A stretch of DNA of 5,040 nucleotides from Rickettsiales bacterium (lineage in GTDB: Bacteria > Pseudomonadota > Alphaproteobacteria > Rickettsiales > Anaplasmataceae): NCBI GenBank assembly GCA_031284675.1, contig JAITXQ010000065.1, positions 1-5,040 of the forward strand, read 5' to 3'. How positions within the stretch are numbered: the stretch's first letter is position 1; each line of letters starts with the position of its first letter. Made by a program: the position numbers and the translations under genes. Below, one piece after another: positions 1-4,300 of this stretch. Under the pieces are notes generated by a model. The model made no database searches. It was not told the DNA's origin and saw only the letters and a list, made by a program, of their open reading frames with translations.

Positions 1-419
1 ATTAAAAAAAAATAGCATTTTTAGTAATTTTATTAATATTTTTTGGTTGCGGAAAAGAACAAAAACAAACAATAAAATATAAATATAATAGCGATGATAT
101 TACGAAAATTGAACGTAAAGAAGATGTCGTTGGATATGAAGAAATAAAAGAGTCAAAAATCAGTTTACACTCAAAGTATTCTCGTCCACTTAAGTTAATA
201 TCCAGGGGAATTATTATAAGTGTGTTGGGAAAACGGTTTGCTATTCCCAACGTGTCTTTTTTAGGTAATATTTTGGCATTTAGCGGATTTTATCTTCTCA
301 CTAGTGCCATCGTGCTTGAGGGAGCTGCTATTATGGAAAATAATCGTATAATACATCATTATAAGAGTATCTACACCTCAGATGAAGTATATGTAATCGC
401 ATACAAGGCAGAAAAATGA
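1..419 (+). pseudogene. Small lipoprotein with a membrane segment; start out of frame at an A tract
   Basis: The frame is open from base 6 to the TGA at 417-419 (137 codons). It begins with Lys-Lys, then a hydrophobic run ending in the lipobox-like IFFGC, with the acceptor Cys at codon 15. This is a lipoprotein signal, so the product would be anchored to a membrane. A charged linker follows (codons 17-60), then a hydrophobic stretch at about codons 83-104 and a polar C-terminus ending YVIAYKAEK. The start is not usable as it stands: a TAA (3-5) immediately precedes Lys1 in frame. One extra A in the nine-A run (4-12) would give Ile-Lys-Lys-Lys-Ile-Ala in frame with an ATG just outside the window. 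So the gene is frameshifted, phase-variable or misread at the homopolymer. An internal GTG at 222 would drop the whole lipoprotein signal and is unlikely to be the true start. The gene overlaps the next one by ATGA. The family is not recognised. Confidence 0.6.
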
Positions 420-745
420 AAAAAGCAATTGCTATTTTAATGATGTTAAGTTTAGTAAGTACAGCAAATGCAGCGGTAGCTGTATACAATACAACATATG
501 CAACAGAGGTTGATTGCGAATGCAATTTAGTCTCTGTTTTTACTAAAAAATGCAAATGTAAGGTTAATACAAGTAATGATAAAGTTATGGCTATGTGTGA
601 AGCTGGATTCAGAAACAATGGGTATGAACTAACTTTCGTTGATTCCAATAAATCGACGCTTAAAGATACAACTCTTCTTTTAGTCGGATCATTTTTTACC
701 TTAGTTACGATTGGATTAACTCGTCTTTGCATGAAATTTTGTTAG
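416..745 (+). CDS. Cys-rich exported small protein with C-terminal membrane anchor
   Basis: This 109-residue protein is intact. Residues 1-20 form a classic Sec signal (MKKAIAILMMLSLVSTANA) with an A-x-A cleavage site. The exported part has paired cysteines (CEC near 34-36, CKC near 46-48, and one near 61). Residues about 85-105 (TLLLVGSFFTLVTIGLTRLC) are a single membrane helix, followed by a tail ending MKFC. The expected topology is N-terminus out, with the C-terminus in the membrane or cytoplasm. The Cys pairs suggest disulphides or metal binding, which is inference. The start is well supported by AAGG at 405-408, seven bases upstream, and by the ATGA overlap (416-419) with the lipoprotein frame before it, so the two were probably translated together. 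I do not recognise the family. Small envelope proteins of filamentous phages and conjugation systems share this layout, but nothing in the sequence proves either. Confidence 0.72.
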   Translation: MKKAIAILMMLSLVSTANAAVAVYNTTYATEVDCECNLVSVFTKKCKCKVNTSNDKVMAMCEAGFRNNGYELTFVDSNKSTLKDTTLLLVGSFFTLVTIGLTRLCMKFC

Positions 746-802
746 ATTGTATTTTTATATGCACAGAAAAAAATCGGCAGCACTGAATAAAAAACATGCG
801 AT

Positions 803-807
803 AGGAG
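803..807 (+). promoter_or_regulatory. Strong ribosome binding site (AGGAG) before an ATT codon
   Basis: AGGAG lies six bases before an ATT (814) that opens a 71-codon frame, and seven bases before a TTG (815) that opens only 15 codons. It is one of the best ribosome sites in the window and is the reason for calling the ATT-started gene. Confidence 0.5.
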
Positions 808-813
808 TGTGAT

Positions 814-1029
814 ATTGCGAAAATACCCCGACGCTGTTTTAGAGCCTTTATATGGGATTTAAATGAAGAACCATTTGAAATACTTGACACAGCAATGGCA
901 ACCAATGTGCAAACGTATAAAGACATTTTATACTTAACTGCTATTACACATATCGTAGTTAAACCAACTAATATATCTAAAATAACAACAAAACATGATG
1001 TTTTACCATACTTCATGCTAAACGCATGA
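814..1029 (+). CDS. Small soluble protein of unknown function, apparent ATT start
   Basis: This frame is open from 805 to the TGA at 1027-1029 and lacks any ATG before codon 29. Starting at ATT 814, six bases after AGGAG, gives 71 residues beginning (I/M)AKIPRRCFRAFIWDLNEEP. The basic N-terminus, the acidic patch NEEPFEILDT and the later KPTNISKITTKHD look like an ordinary small globular protein without a signal peptide or membrane helix. ATT is a rare initiator (known for infC), so either it is genuine or an original ATG has mutated. The alternative TTG at 815 yields only 15 codons. The TGA overlaps the ATG of a short downstream frame as ATGA, the same junction type as at 416-419. The minus-strand frame at 705-1016 is treated as its shadow. 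The function is unknown. Confidence 0.45.
   Translation: MAKIPRRCFRAFIWDLNEEPFEILDTAMATNVQTYKDILYLTAITHIVVKPTNISKITTKHDVLPYFMLNA
1013..1029. repeat. Palindromic element, copy 1 (TCATGC stem, 5-base loop)
   Basis: TCATGC (1013-1018) and GCATGA (1024-1029) form a perfect six-base stem around TAAAC. The element spans the last codons and stop of the 814-1029 gene and contains the ATGA start of the following short frame. It matches the core of the larger hairpin at 1147-1171 at 15 of 17 positions. Confidence 0.6.
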
Positions 1030-1106
1030 TAAAGCAGCTATTACAAGGCCATATAAAGGCTATAATGGTAGTTAAAGCTATATGCAAACAGATAAATCAA
1101 AGGTAA
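1026..1106 (+). CDS. Possible 26-residue basic amphipathic peptide
   Basis: The ATG at 1026 overlaps the preceding TGA as ATGA and opens MIKQLLQGHIKAIMVVKAIC plus six more residues, ending at TAA 1104-1106. It alternates Lys/Arg/Gln with Ile/Val/Leu, so it could form a basic amphipathic helix. It has no ribosome site of its own beyond possible coupling. It may be a real leader or membrane-active peptide, the head of a decayed gene, or chance; only the overlap supports it. Confidence 0.25.
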   Translation: MIKQLLQGHIKAIMVVKAICKQINQR

Positions 1107-1125
1107 GAACTTAAGGTGAATATTA

Positions 1126-1885
1126 ATGATGAAACAAATATTCATTAGCGTCATGCTTAAAGCATGACGCTCCTAACAGCATGTGGTAAGACAAGTAAAT
1201 TAGTTTCTACTACACAGGCATCAGCACCTGTAGAAATAGAATTTGAACATACAATATAGCAACATAGAGTAAACCTTTGGCTTACAGATTATGACTGGAA
1301 GATGCTCAAATACGGAGCAATAGGTGTATGATTAGCGTTAGTATTCTTTGCAGGAGTGATGTACGGTGTTCATACCTAGGAGCAAAAGCAGGAAACGAAA
1401 GAGGAAGAGATAAACAGTTTGCTATTGACGCACCTAAATTCAAGGGGAACCGTGATATTGGCATAGAAGAAGGTAGGAAAGAAGCAACAAACAAGGCAAA
1501 CAATTCAATGCATCATATGCACATAGATCATGGCAACCAGGTACTTCAGTTGCAGTGAGATCACGAAGGTCAAAGATAGGAAGCACAGTCATATGCAATA
1601 CGACAATATAATCAGGGAATTACACGTGGGAAAGGACAGGGTTTCAAAGCAGAACAGAACCTAATGTTAAGAGCAGTAGGAGCAAGAAACGTACAATGCG
1701 AGAACAATCAGGTTTCATCATTTAGCGTATCTGTACCAACACCCTTGGCCCAGGAAATAAGAAGCGATTATAATGATGCGTTTGAGTACTACATAAACTT
1801 TAAAGTACCAACTGAATAATAAGAAGTATAGCAACTCAAGGGGGCAATAAGCACCTCAGTAACAATAAATGGAGACTTACAATGA
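1126..1885 (+). pseudogene. Decayed lipoprotein / membrane protein gene (about 250 codons)
   Basis: AAGGTG (1113-1118) precedes ATG 1126 and ATG 1129 (MKQIFISVMLK). The frame then breaks at a palindrome (1147-1171) and continues from 1164 as MTLLTACGKTSKLVSTTQAS, a lipoprotein signal with Cys in LTAC. A Thr/Ser linker and one membrane helix follow, near GAIGV..LALVFFAGVMYGV (1314-1370). A one-base loss near 1374-1376 moves the reading to LGAKAGNERGRDKQF (1376 on). That frame continues through KFKGNRDIGIEEGRKEAT, ITRGKGQGFKAEQNLMLRAV and DYNDAFEYYINFKVPTE to AISTSVTINGDLQ and a TGA at 1883-1885. In-frame stops lie at 1257 (TAG), 1329 (TGA), 1556 (TGA), 1577 (TAG), 1817 and 1820 (TAA) and 1829 (TAG). 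Most are one C-to-T change from a Gln codon. The uniform A-ending codon style and the ATGA junction with the next gene argue that this was one gene. The family is not recognised. Confidence 0.6.
1147..1171. repeat. Perfect 11-base inverted repeat, palindromic element copy 2
   Basis: AGCGTCATGCT (1147-1157) and AGCATGACGCT (1161-1171) are exact reverse complements around TAA. The inner 17 bases (1151-1167) match copy 1 at 1013-1029 with two differences. The hairpin sits inside the signal-peptide region of the 1126-1885 pseudogene, where the two parts of that signal are out of frame with each other. Confidence 0.75.
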
Positions 1886-1942
1886 AAAAAGAATTATATC
1901 AATAGCAGCATTCCATTAGTAGCAGGATGGGTGCCGTATTAA
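1882..1942 (+). pseudogene. Remnant of a signal-peptide gene
   Basis: The ATG at 1882 has GGAGA (1871-1875) six bases upstream and overlaps the upstream TGA as ATGA. As written it stops after seven codons (TAG 1903-1905). Adding one A to the AAAAAA run after the ATG gives MKKRIISIAA. After a further slip near 1908 it reads PLVAGWVPY and ends at TAA 1940-1942. A basic start followed by a short hydrophobic run is signal-peptide-like. Only the head of the gene remains. The 79 bases that follow, up to the next ATG, hold no reading frame I can support, only a ribosome site at their end. Confidence 0.4.
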
Positions 1943-2021
1943 AATATTTGAGATACTGCGGTTTAAACACTATAAGGCAGAATTTTTAATAAGAATAATA
2001 AATATTCCCAAAGGAAATTTT

Positions 2022-2130
2022 ATGAAGAATCTAAAAAAACCGTCTTATAGGTAGTCTTGCAAATGTATTGCGAACTTGCAGAATTGATGAGTGTTCTAGC
2101 AAAAATCGTACTATAAGCAGATGGATCTAA
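2022..2130 (+). pseudogene. Frameshifted remnant of a small Cys-containing protein gene
   Basis: AAAGGAA (2010-2016) is well placed before ATG 2022, which reads MKNLKK and then hits TAG within ten codons. Shifting frame by one base just after the seven-A run (2033-2039) opens RLIGSLANVLRTCRIDECSS and on to TAA 2128-2130. The joined product would be about 35 residues: a basic head, a short hydrophobic run and two cysteines, like a small exported or lipoprotein-type peptide. It lies 18 bases before the intact gene at 2149. The break at a homopolymer matches those near 4-12, 1885-1890 and 4654-4660. Confidence 0.4.
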
Positions 2131-2148
2131 TAGATTAAGGAATTAAAA

Positions 2149-2391
2149 ATGGAAATTAAAGAAATCCTAGAACGTGAATTAAATTTGATTAATAAAGTTG
2201 AAGAAAAGAAAGGAAAATACGGGATATCATTGTTGGATTCGATTTCTAACGGTGAGCCTTATTTGGATCTGATTAAGGAAATACTAAATTATAAACGTAA
2301 AATACTTAAGATGCTAACAGCGATAAAAGTCAAAGAAATAGAACAAGGCGCTAATAGGAGTGTGCCTATCACTCCGCCTTGCGGAAAGTAA
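2149..2391 (+). CDS. 80-residue Lys/Glu-rich helical protein, unknown function
   Basis: The frame is intact, with AAGGA (2137-2141) seven bases before the ATG. The product begins MEIKEILERELNLINKVEEK and is rich in Glu, Lys, Leu and Ile in a spacing that suggests amphipathic helices over about residues 1-22 and 38-65. The middle (YGISLLDSISNGEP) looks like a turn. There is no signal peptide or membrane segment, so it is likely cytoplasmic and may self-associate or bind a partner; this is inference. The last 12 codons (ANRSVPITPPCGK) are encoded by a short hairpin-rich segment (2357-2384) of different composition. The C-terminus may therefore have been altered by fusion to the structured region that follows. 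The family is not recognised. It shows none of the decay of its upstream neighbours. Confidence 0.6.
   Translation: MEIKEILERELNLINKVEEKKGKYGISLLDSISNGEPYLDLIKEILNYKRKILKMLTAIKVKEIEQGANRSVPITPPCGK
2357..2384. other. Two adjacent GC-rich hairpins at the end of a coding region
   Basis: GGAGTG (2357-2362) pairs with CACTCC (2370-2375) across seven bases, and CCGC (2374-2377) pairs with GCGG (2381-2384) across CTT. The two stems share two bases, so they are alternatives or a switch. No T run follows, so they are not a standard terminator. They begin a dense structured stretch that runs to about 2504. Confidence 0.45.
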
Positions 2392-2398
2392 ACAACAG

Positions 2399-2459
2399 TT
2401 AGGAGCTCTGTCCCCTTAAAATTAAAAAATTTCGCTCCTAAGTACTTCTCGCAAAGGGG
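2399..2459 (+). other. Interleaved inverted repeats (possible RNA pseudoknot or origin structure)
   Basis: TTAGGAGC (2399-2406) is the exact reverse complement of GCTCCTAA (2434-2441). CCCCTT (2412-2417), inside that loop, is complementary to AAGGGG (2454-2459) downstream. The order a-b-a'-b' is that of an H-type pseudoknot, with an A/T-rich loop between. It lies between two intact genes and could be a regulatory RNA, a translational control element for the 2523 gene, or part of a replication or nicking region. I cannot match it to a known riboswitch class. Confidence 0.4.
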
Positions 2460-2463
2460 CTTT

Positions 2464-2492
2464 CATATTGTACTAACTTGATTTACAATATG
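2464..2492. repeat. 9-base inverted repeat with 11-base loop
   Basis: CATATTGTA (2464-2472) and TACAATATG (2484-2492) are perfect reverse complements. The right arm contains TACAAT, a near-consensus -10 box, so the repeat could be an operator over a promoter for the 44-residue gene at 2523. No good -35 box is visible. An eight-base palindrome GTCGCGAC (2497-2504) follows at once, which is striking in such AT-rich DNA. Confidence 0.45.
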
Positions 2493-2522
2493 CTAGGTCG
2501 CGACAAAAATGAGAGAGAAAAG

Positions 2523-2657
2523 ATGGCTGTTGTTCCTGGAAATTTGTATGTATTGCAAGCTCGTTCTGACGGTGAGTTTGATTTAGTTGAATATATTTCT
2601 CCTACTCCTGTTGAAGTTATGTTAAGTCAATTAGTTTCAATAACTAAACATAACTGA
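2523..2657 (+). CDS. 44-residue acidic small protein, unknown function
   Basis: ATG 2523 follows a purine-rich GAGAGAG stretch (2511-2517) that can serve as ribosome site. The product begins MAVVPGNLYVLQARSDGEFD and continues with LVEYISPTPVEVMLSQLVSI to a TGA at 2655-2657. It has no signal or membrane segment. The pattern of short beta-like stretches (LYVLQA, FDLVEYIS) followed by a helix (PVEVMLSQLVSI) suggests a compact fold. Codons are T-ending (GTT, CCT, TCT, GCT), as in the large gene at 3031 and unlike the broken genes to the left, so the two may share an origin. It is preceded by the structured region 2357-2504, which may control it, and its stop overlaps a possible CTG-started frame. 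The family is not recognised. Confidence 0.5.
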   Translation: MAVVPGNLYVLQARSDGEFDLVEYISPTPVEVMLSQLVSITKHN

Positions 2658-2764
2658 GTAAGTTAAAATACAAGCCTAATCTAAAAACATATCAAAAATC
2701 ACATCTTTTAAACCACTGTTGGAAAGCTGCGTCTTTTAATTGTATATTTAGATTTAGTGTCTAA
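2654..2764 (+). CDS. Possible 36-residue basic protein with CTG start
   Basis: CTG 2654 overlaps the TGA of the 44-residue gene as CTGA and opens (L/M)SKLKYKPNLKTYQKSHLL, then NHCWKAASFNCIFRFSV, ending at TAA 2762-2764. The stretch is Lys/His-rich with two cysteines and an aromatic tail, plausible for a small nucleic-acid-binding protein. A TAA directly precedes the CTG, so no earlier start exists. Three other junctions in this window are ATGA, so this may be the same kind of junction with ATG mutated to CTG, or a rare near-cognate start. There is no separate ribosome site. The 47 bases that follow, up to 2811, hold nothing I can support. Confidence 0.27.
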   Translation: MSKLKYKPNLKTYQKSHLLNHCWKAASFNCIFRFSV

Positions 2765-2811
2765 ATGCCTTGAGTCTATAACCTGAACCTATTTGTTAAA
2801 GAGAAATCTTT

Positions 2812-3021
2812 ATGGAACTGGCAGTTAGATAATAATATGGACGGAAGAGTTGGATAACTACAAAGACTATTACTGTAGCCATTTTAGCTACTGCACAAGC
2901 GTATGGATTTTACACAACATAAAATATAAGCGGACACTAACCAGTTATACAAAGATATTGGACGAAAGCAGCAACAAGTTTACAATATAGAACAAATATA
3001 AAAAATAAAAAACAGTTTTAT
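2812..3021 (+). pseudogene. Decayed membrane-anchored segment in frame with the downstream large gene
   Basis: ATG 2812 (after AAAGAGAAA) reads MELAVR, then TAA TAA (2830, 2833). The same frame goes on with a membrane-helix-like stretch, TTKTITVAILATAQAYGFYT, then TAA 2920, NISGH, TAA 2938 and PVIQRYWTKAATSLQYRTN, and runs without another stop into the gene at 3031. All four stops are TAA, one C-to-T change from CAA (Gln). Reading them as Gln gives natural-looking protein. The codons end mostly in A, like the pseudogene at 1126-1885 and unlike the gene downstream. It is either a broken independent small membrane protein or the decayed 5' end of a longer version of the downstream gene. The helix followed by an aromatic-Tyr-Gly turn loosely recalls the MYGVHT region of the 1126-1885 pseudogene. 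Confidence 0.4.
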
Positions 3022-3030
3022 GTGTTAAAG

Positions 3031-3741
3031 ATGAAAAATTATTCGTATTCAAAATATCCTAAAAGAATTGCTTATGCTGAAACAGGTTCGTCTAGACAGG
3101 TAAAAAAGTTTAGTCAAAAGTTTAGTGATGGATTTTATGATTTAACTGAAATCGAAATGGAACAGTTGAGCCGAAGTCAATTTGCTTTCGGCTCAATCTA
3201 TCCATATACGTTTGACGGATTAGCTTATATTGCAACGCATTATAAGGAATTATCTGAAGAATATGGCAGAGAAATTATTAAAGATGCAGGTGATTATCTT
3301 TATCAAGTTGAATTACCTTTTGATGACTTTATTCATTGTTGTTTACTCAATTGGACTGATAGTAAAAAATATTTAAAAGAGGAAATGCGTAGATATGTTT
3401 CAGGTTCAAAAACTAATGAACATAAGTTCTTTCGTTGTATTCCAGTTGCGAAAGGCAAATACTTAATGACCCAGCCTTTAAAGATAAGTTTCCTGCATAA
3501 ACTTAAATCCAATATGACAGAACTTGAAATCCAAAGATTAAAACAGATAGATAGATTTAATGATGAAGCTAAAATTGTTCAAAATATAGTAATACATGTT
3601 ATTAAACCTTTTCTTAATCCAATTTTGCATAAAGGTTTAGGACATAGTTGGTTCTCTGTTCCTAGTGCCTTGCAGGCTAAGATTGATTATCTTTTGAATA
3701 ATAATCCTTGCGTCGGATTAACTTCATCATTCGTAAATTAA
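3031..3741 (+). CDS. Largest intact gene: 236-residue protein of unknown function
   Basis: The frame is intact to TAA 3739-3741. ATG 3031 gives MKNYSYSKYPKRIAYAETGS; a GTG at 3022 would add three residues. Neither has a clear ribosome site, and the frame stays open back to 2941. The protein has a basic N-terminus, an acidic helical patch (FYDLTEIEMEQLSRSQFAFG) and aromatic-rich middle segments (THYKELSEEYG, VELPFDDFIHCCLLNW). A basic region follows (KKYLKEEMRRYVSGSKTNEH), then KGKYLMTQPLKISFLHKLKS and a C-terminal part ending NNNPCVGLTSSFVN. No signal peptide or clear membrane helix is seen. I looked for an HUH relaxase/replication motif and an integrase R-H-R-Y pattern and found neither. A plasmid or phage replication-type initiator is possible from the size, the charge and the nearby structured repeats, but this is only a guess. 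T-ending codons set it apart from the broken genes upstream. Confidence 0.7.
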   Translation: MKNYSYSKYPKRIAYAETGSSRQVKKFSQKFSDGFYDLTEIEMEQLSRSQFAFGSIYPYTFDGLAYIATHYKELSEEYGREIIKDAGDYLYQVELPFDDFIHCCLLNWTDSKKYLKEEMRRYVSGSKTNEHKFFRCIPVAKGKYLMTQPLKISFLHKLKSNMTELEIQRLKQIDRFNDEAKIVQNIVIHVIKPFLNPILHKGLGHSWFSVPSALQAKIDYLLNNNPCVGLTSSFVN

Positions 3742-3971
3742 TTTTTTATTATATGTATCTTTTAATAAATGCAATTTTAAAGTATTTACAGACGTTTAAA
3801 ACGCTATCTTAGAGATTAGATCATTTGATTAGCTTTCAAAACAGTTTTAACAGTGCTATATTTTGCAAATGAAACATATAACATACTTAATAATTTGGTG
3901 TTGGTTTATTATTTGGATAATTAAAAATTGCTAGAATTCACAATTTTTATATTAGAAATACACAAAGTAAA
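3742..3971. other. Non-coding stretch of about 230 bases
   Basis: This is very AT-rich sequence after the large gene. It contains a small near-palindrome (CGTTTAAAACG, about 3794-3804), a 21-codon hydrophobic frame (3869-3934, MKHITYLIIWCWFIIWIIKNC) and a weak hairpin (3922-3949). I see no other gene. The 21-residue frame would be a single membrane peptide but has no ribosome site, so I do not call it as a gene. Confidence 0.5.
3922..3949. terminator. Weak AT-rich hairpin, possible bidirectional terminator
   Basis: TAAAAATTG (3922-3930) and CAATTTTTA (3941-3949) are perfect complements around a ten-base loop. The stem has one G-C pair only, but the A run and T run give a terminator-like shape on both strands. 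It would end transcripts from the plus-strand gene at 3031-3741 and from the minus-strand frames to the right. Confidence 0.3.
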
Positions 3972-3976
3972 GAGTG

Positions 3977-4252
3977 TTATTCCAACCTTCGACAACTTCC
4001 TTCAGAAGCTTTTTTAAAGGTCACTTGGTCTTGTTTTATCCTTAAAAGTATGGAAGGTAAAACTGACTTTATTTGCCTTTTTGATAATGCAATGCATGCA
4101 TTATCATTTTGGGGCAGTTTTCTGTTGGAGACCTTAATTTCTTTGACAACAGTAGCTTTATTGTTGGATGAGTGTGGCAAGAAGGCATCTGATACGAACA
4201 CTAGACTTGGGAAAAATAGCATAGAAATTAGCTGAAAAAAATAAAGACACAT
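3977..4252 (-). CDS. Possible secreted 91-residue protein (antisense to a plus-strand frame)
   Basis: The minus-strand ATG at 4252 opens a hydrophobic head, FFQLISMLFFPSLVFVSDA, that resembles a signal peptide. A polar basic body follows (NNKATVVKEIKVSNRKLPQN, IKQDQVTFKKASEGSCRRLE). No ribosome site is visible before the ATG. It lies 48 bases downstream of the minus-strand pseudogene 4301-4712 in the same direction, so an operon relation is possible. The same bases carry a plus-strand open frame from 3972 to 4235 (ATG at 4050) with a membrane-like centre (FWGSFLLETLISLTTVALLL) and no ribosome site either. At most one of the two is likely real. I prefer the minus strand for its signal-like head and its position, without much confidence. 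The family is not recognised. Confidence 0.3.
   Translation of the reverse strand: MCLYFFQLISMLFFPSLVFVSDAFLPHSSNNKATVVKEIKVSNRKLPQNDNACIALSKRQIKSVLPSILLRIKQDQVTFKKASEGSCRRLE
4083..4105. repeat. 23-base palindrome (9-base arms, 5-base loop)
   Basis: GATAATGCA (4083-4091) and TGCATTATC (4097-4105) are exact reverse complements around ATGCA; the inner bases also contain ATGCAT and TGCATGCA. It lies in the middle of the two antisense frames of this region. It could be a protein-binding site or simply a coding coincidence. Confidence 0.5.
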
Positions 4253-4300
4253 GTTGAGAATTAATTTATGTCATTGTTGGCGGATTTTCTATATAAAACT

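Noticed and set aside
331..732. Minus-strand 133-codon open frame
   Set aside because: It is a shadow of the plus-strand genes at 1-419 and 416-745, which have coupled starts and a proper signal peptide; it has no ribosome site of its own.
705..1016. Minus-strand 103-codon open frame
   Set aside because: It is antisense to the 814-1029 gene, which has a strong ribosome site and fits the plus-strand run; I see no independent support.
1306..1503. Minus-strand 65-codon open frame
   Set aside because: It is a shadow of the decayed plus-strand gene, with low-complexity content and no ribosome site.
1328..1558. Plus-strand 76-codon open frame as a stand-alone gene
   Set aside because: Its first 16 codons are out of frame with the upstream membrane helix and there is no ribosome site; the rest is better read as part of the decayed 1126-1885 gene.
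2392..2445. Integron-type attC recombination site
   Set aside because: GTTAGGAGC...GCTCCTAAG resembles attC arms, but the core GTTRRRY/RYYYAAC pattern and order do not fit, and no integrase is seen. Other possible core matches (741-747, 930-936) have no partner arms.
2464..2492. XerCD dif-like site
   Set aside because: The arms are self-complementary, but the centre is 11 bases rather than about 6 and the arms do not match known dif halves.
1126..3021. Altered genetic code with TAA and TAG read as Gln
   Set aside because: Almost all internal stops fit Gln, but the intact genes use CAA/CAG for Gln, have no internal TAA/TAG, and end in TAA or TAG (2389-2391, 3739-3741, 743-745). Reading through those ends gives non-protein-like sequence. 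Frameshifts also occur. Ordinary C-to-T decay explains it better.
3031..3741. Rolling-circle replication initiator or relaxase
   Set aside because: There is no HxH motif with a downstream catalytic Tyr arrangement, so the nearby structured repeats alone do not justify the name.
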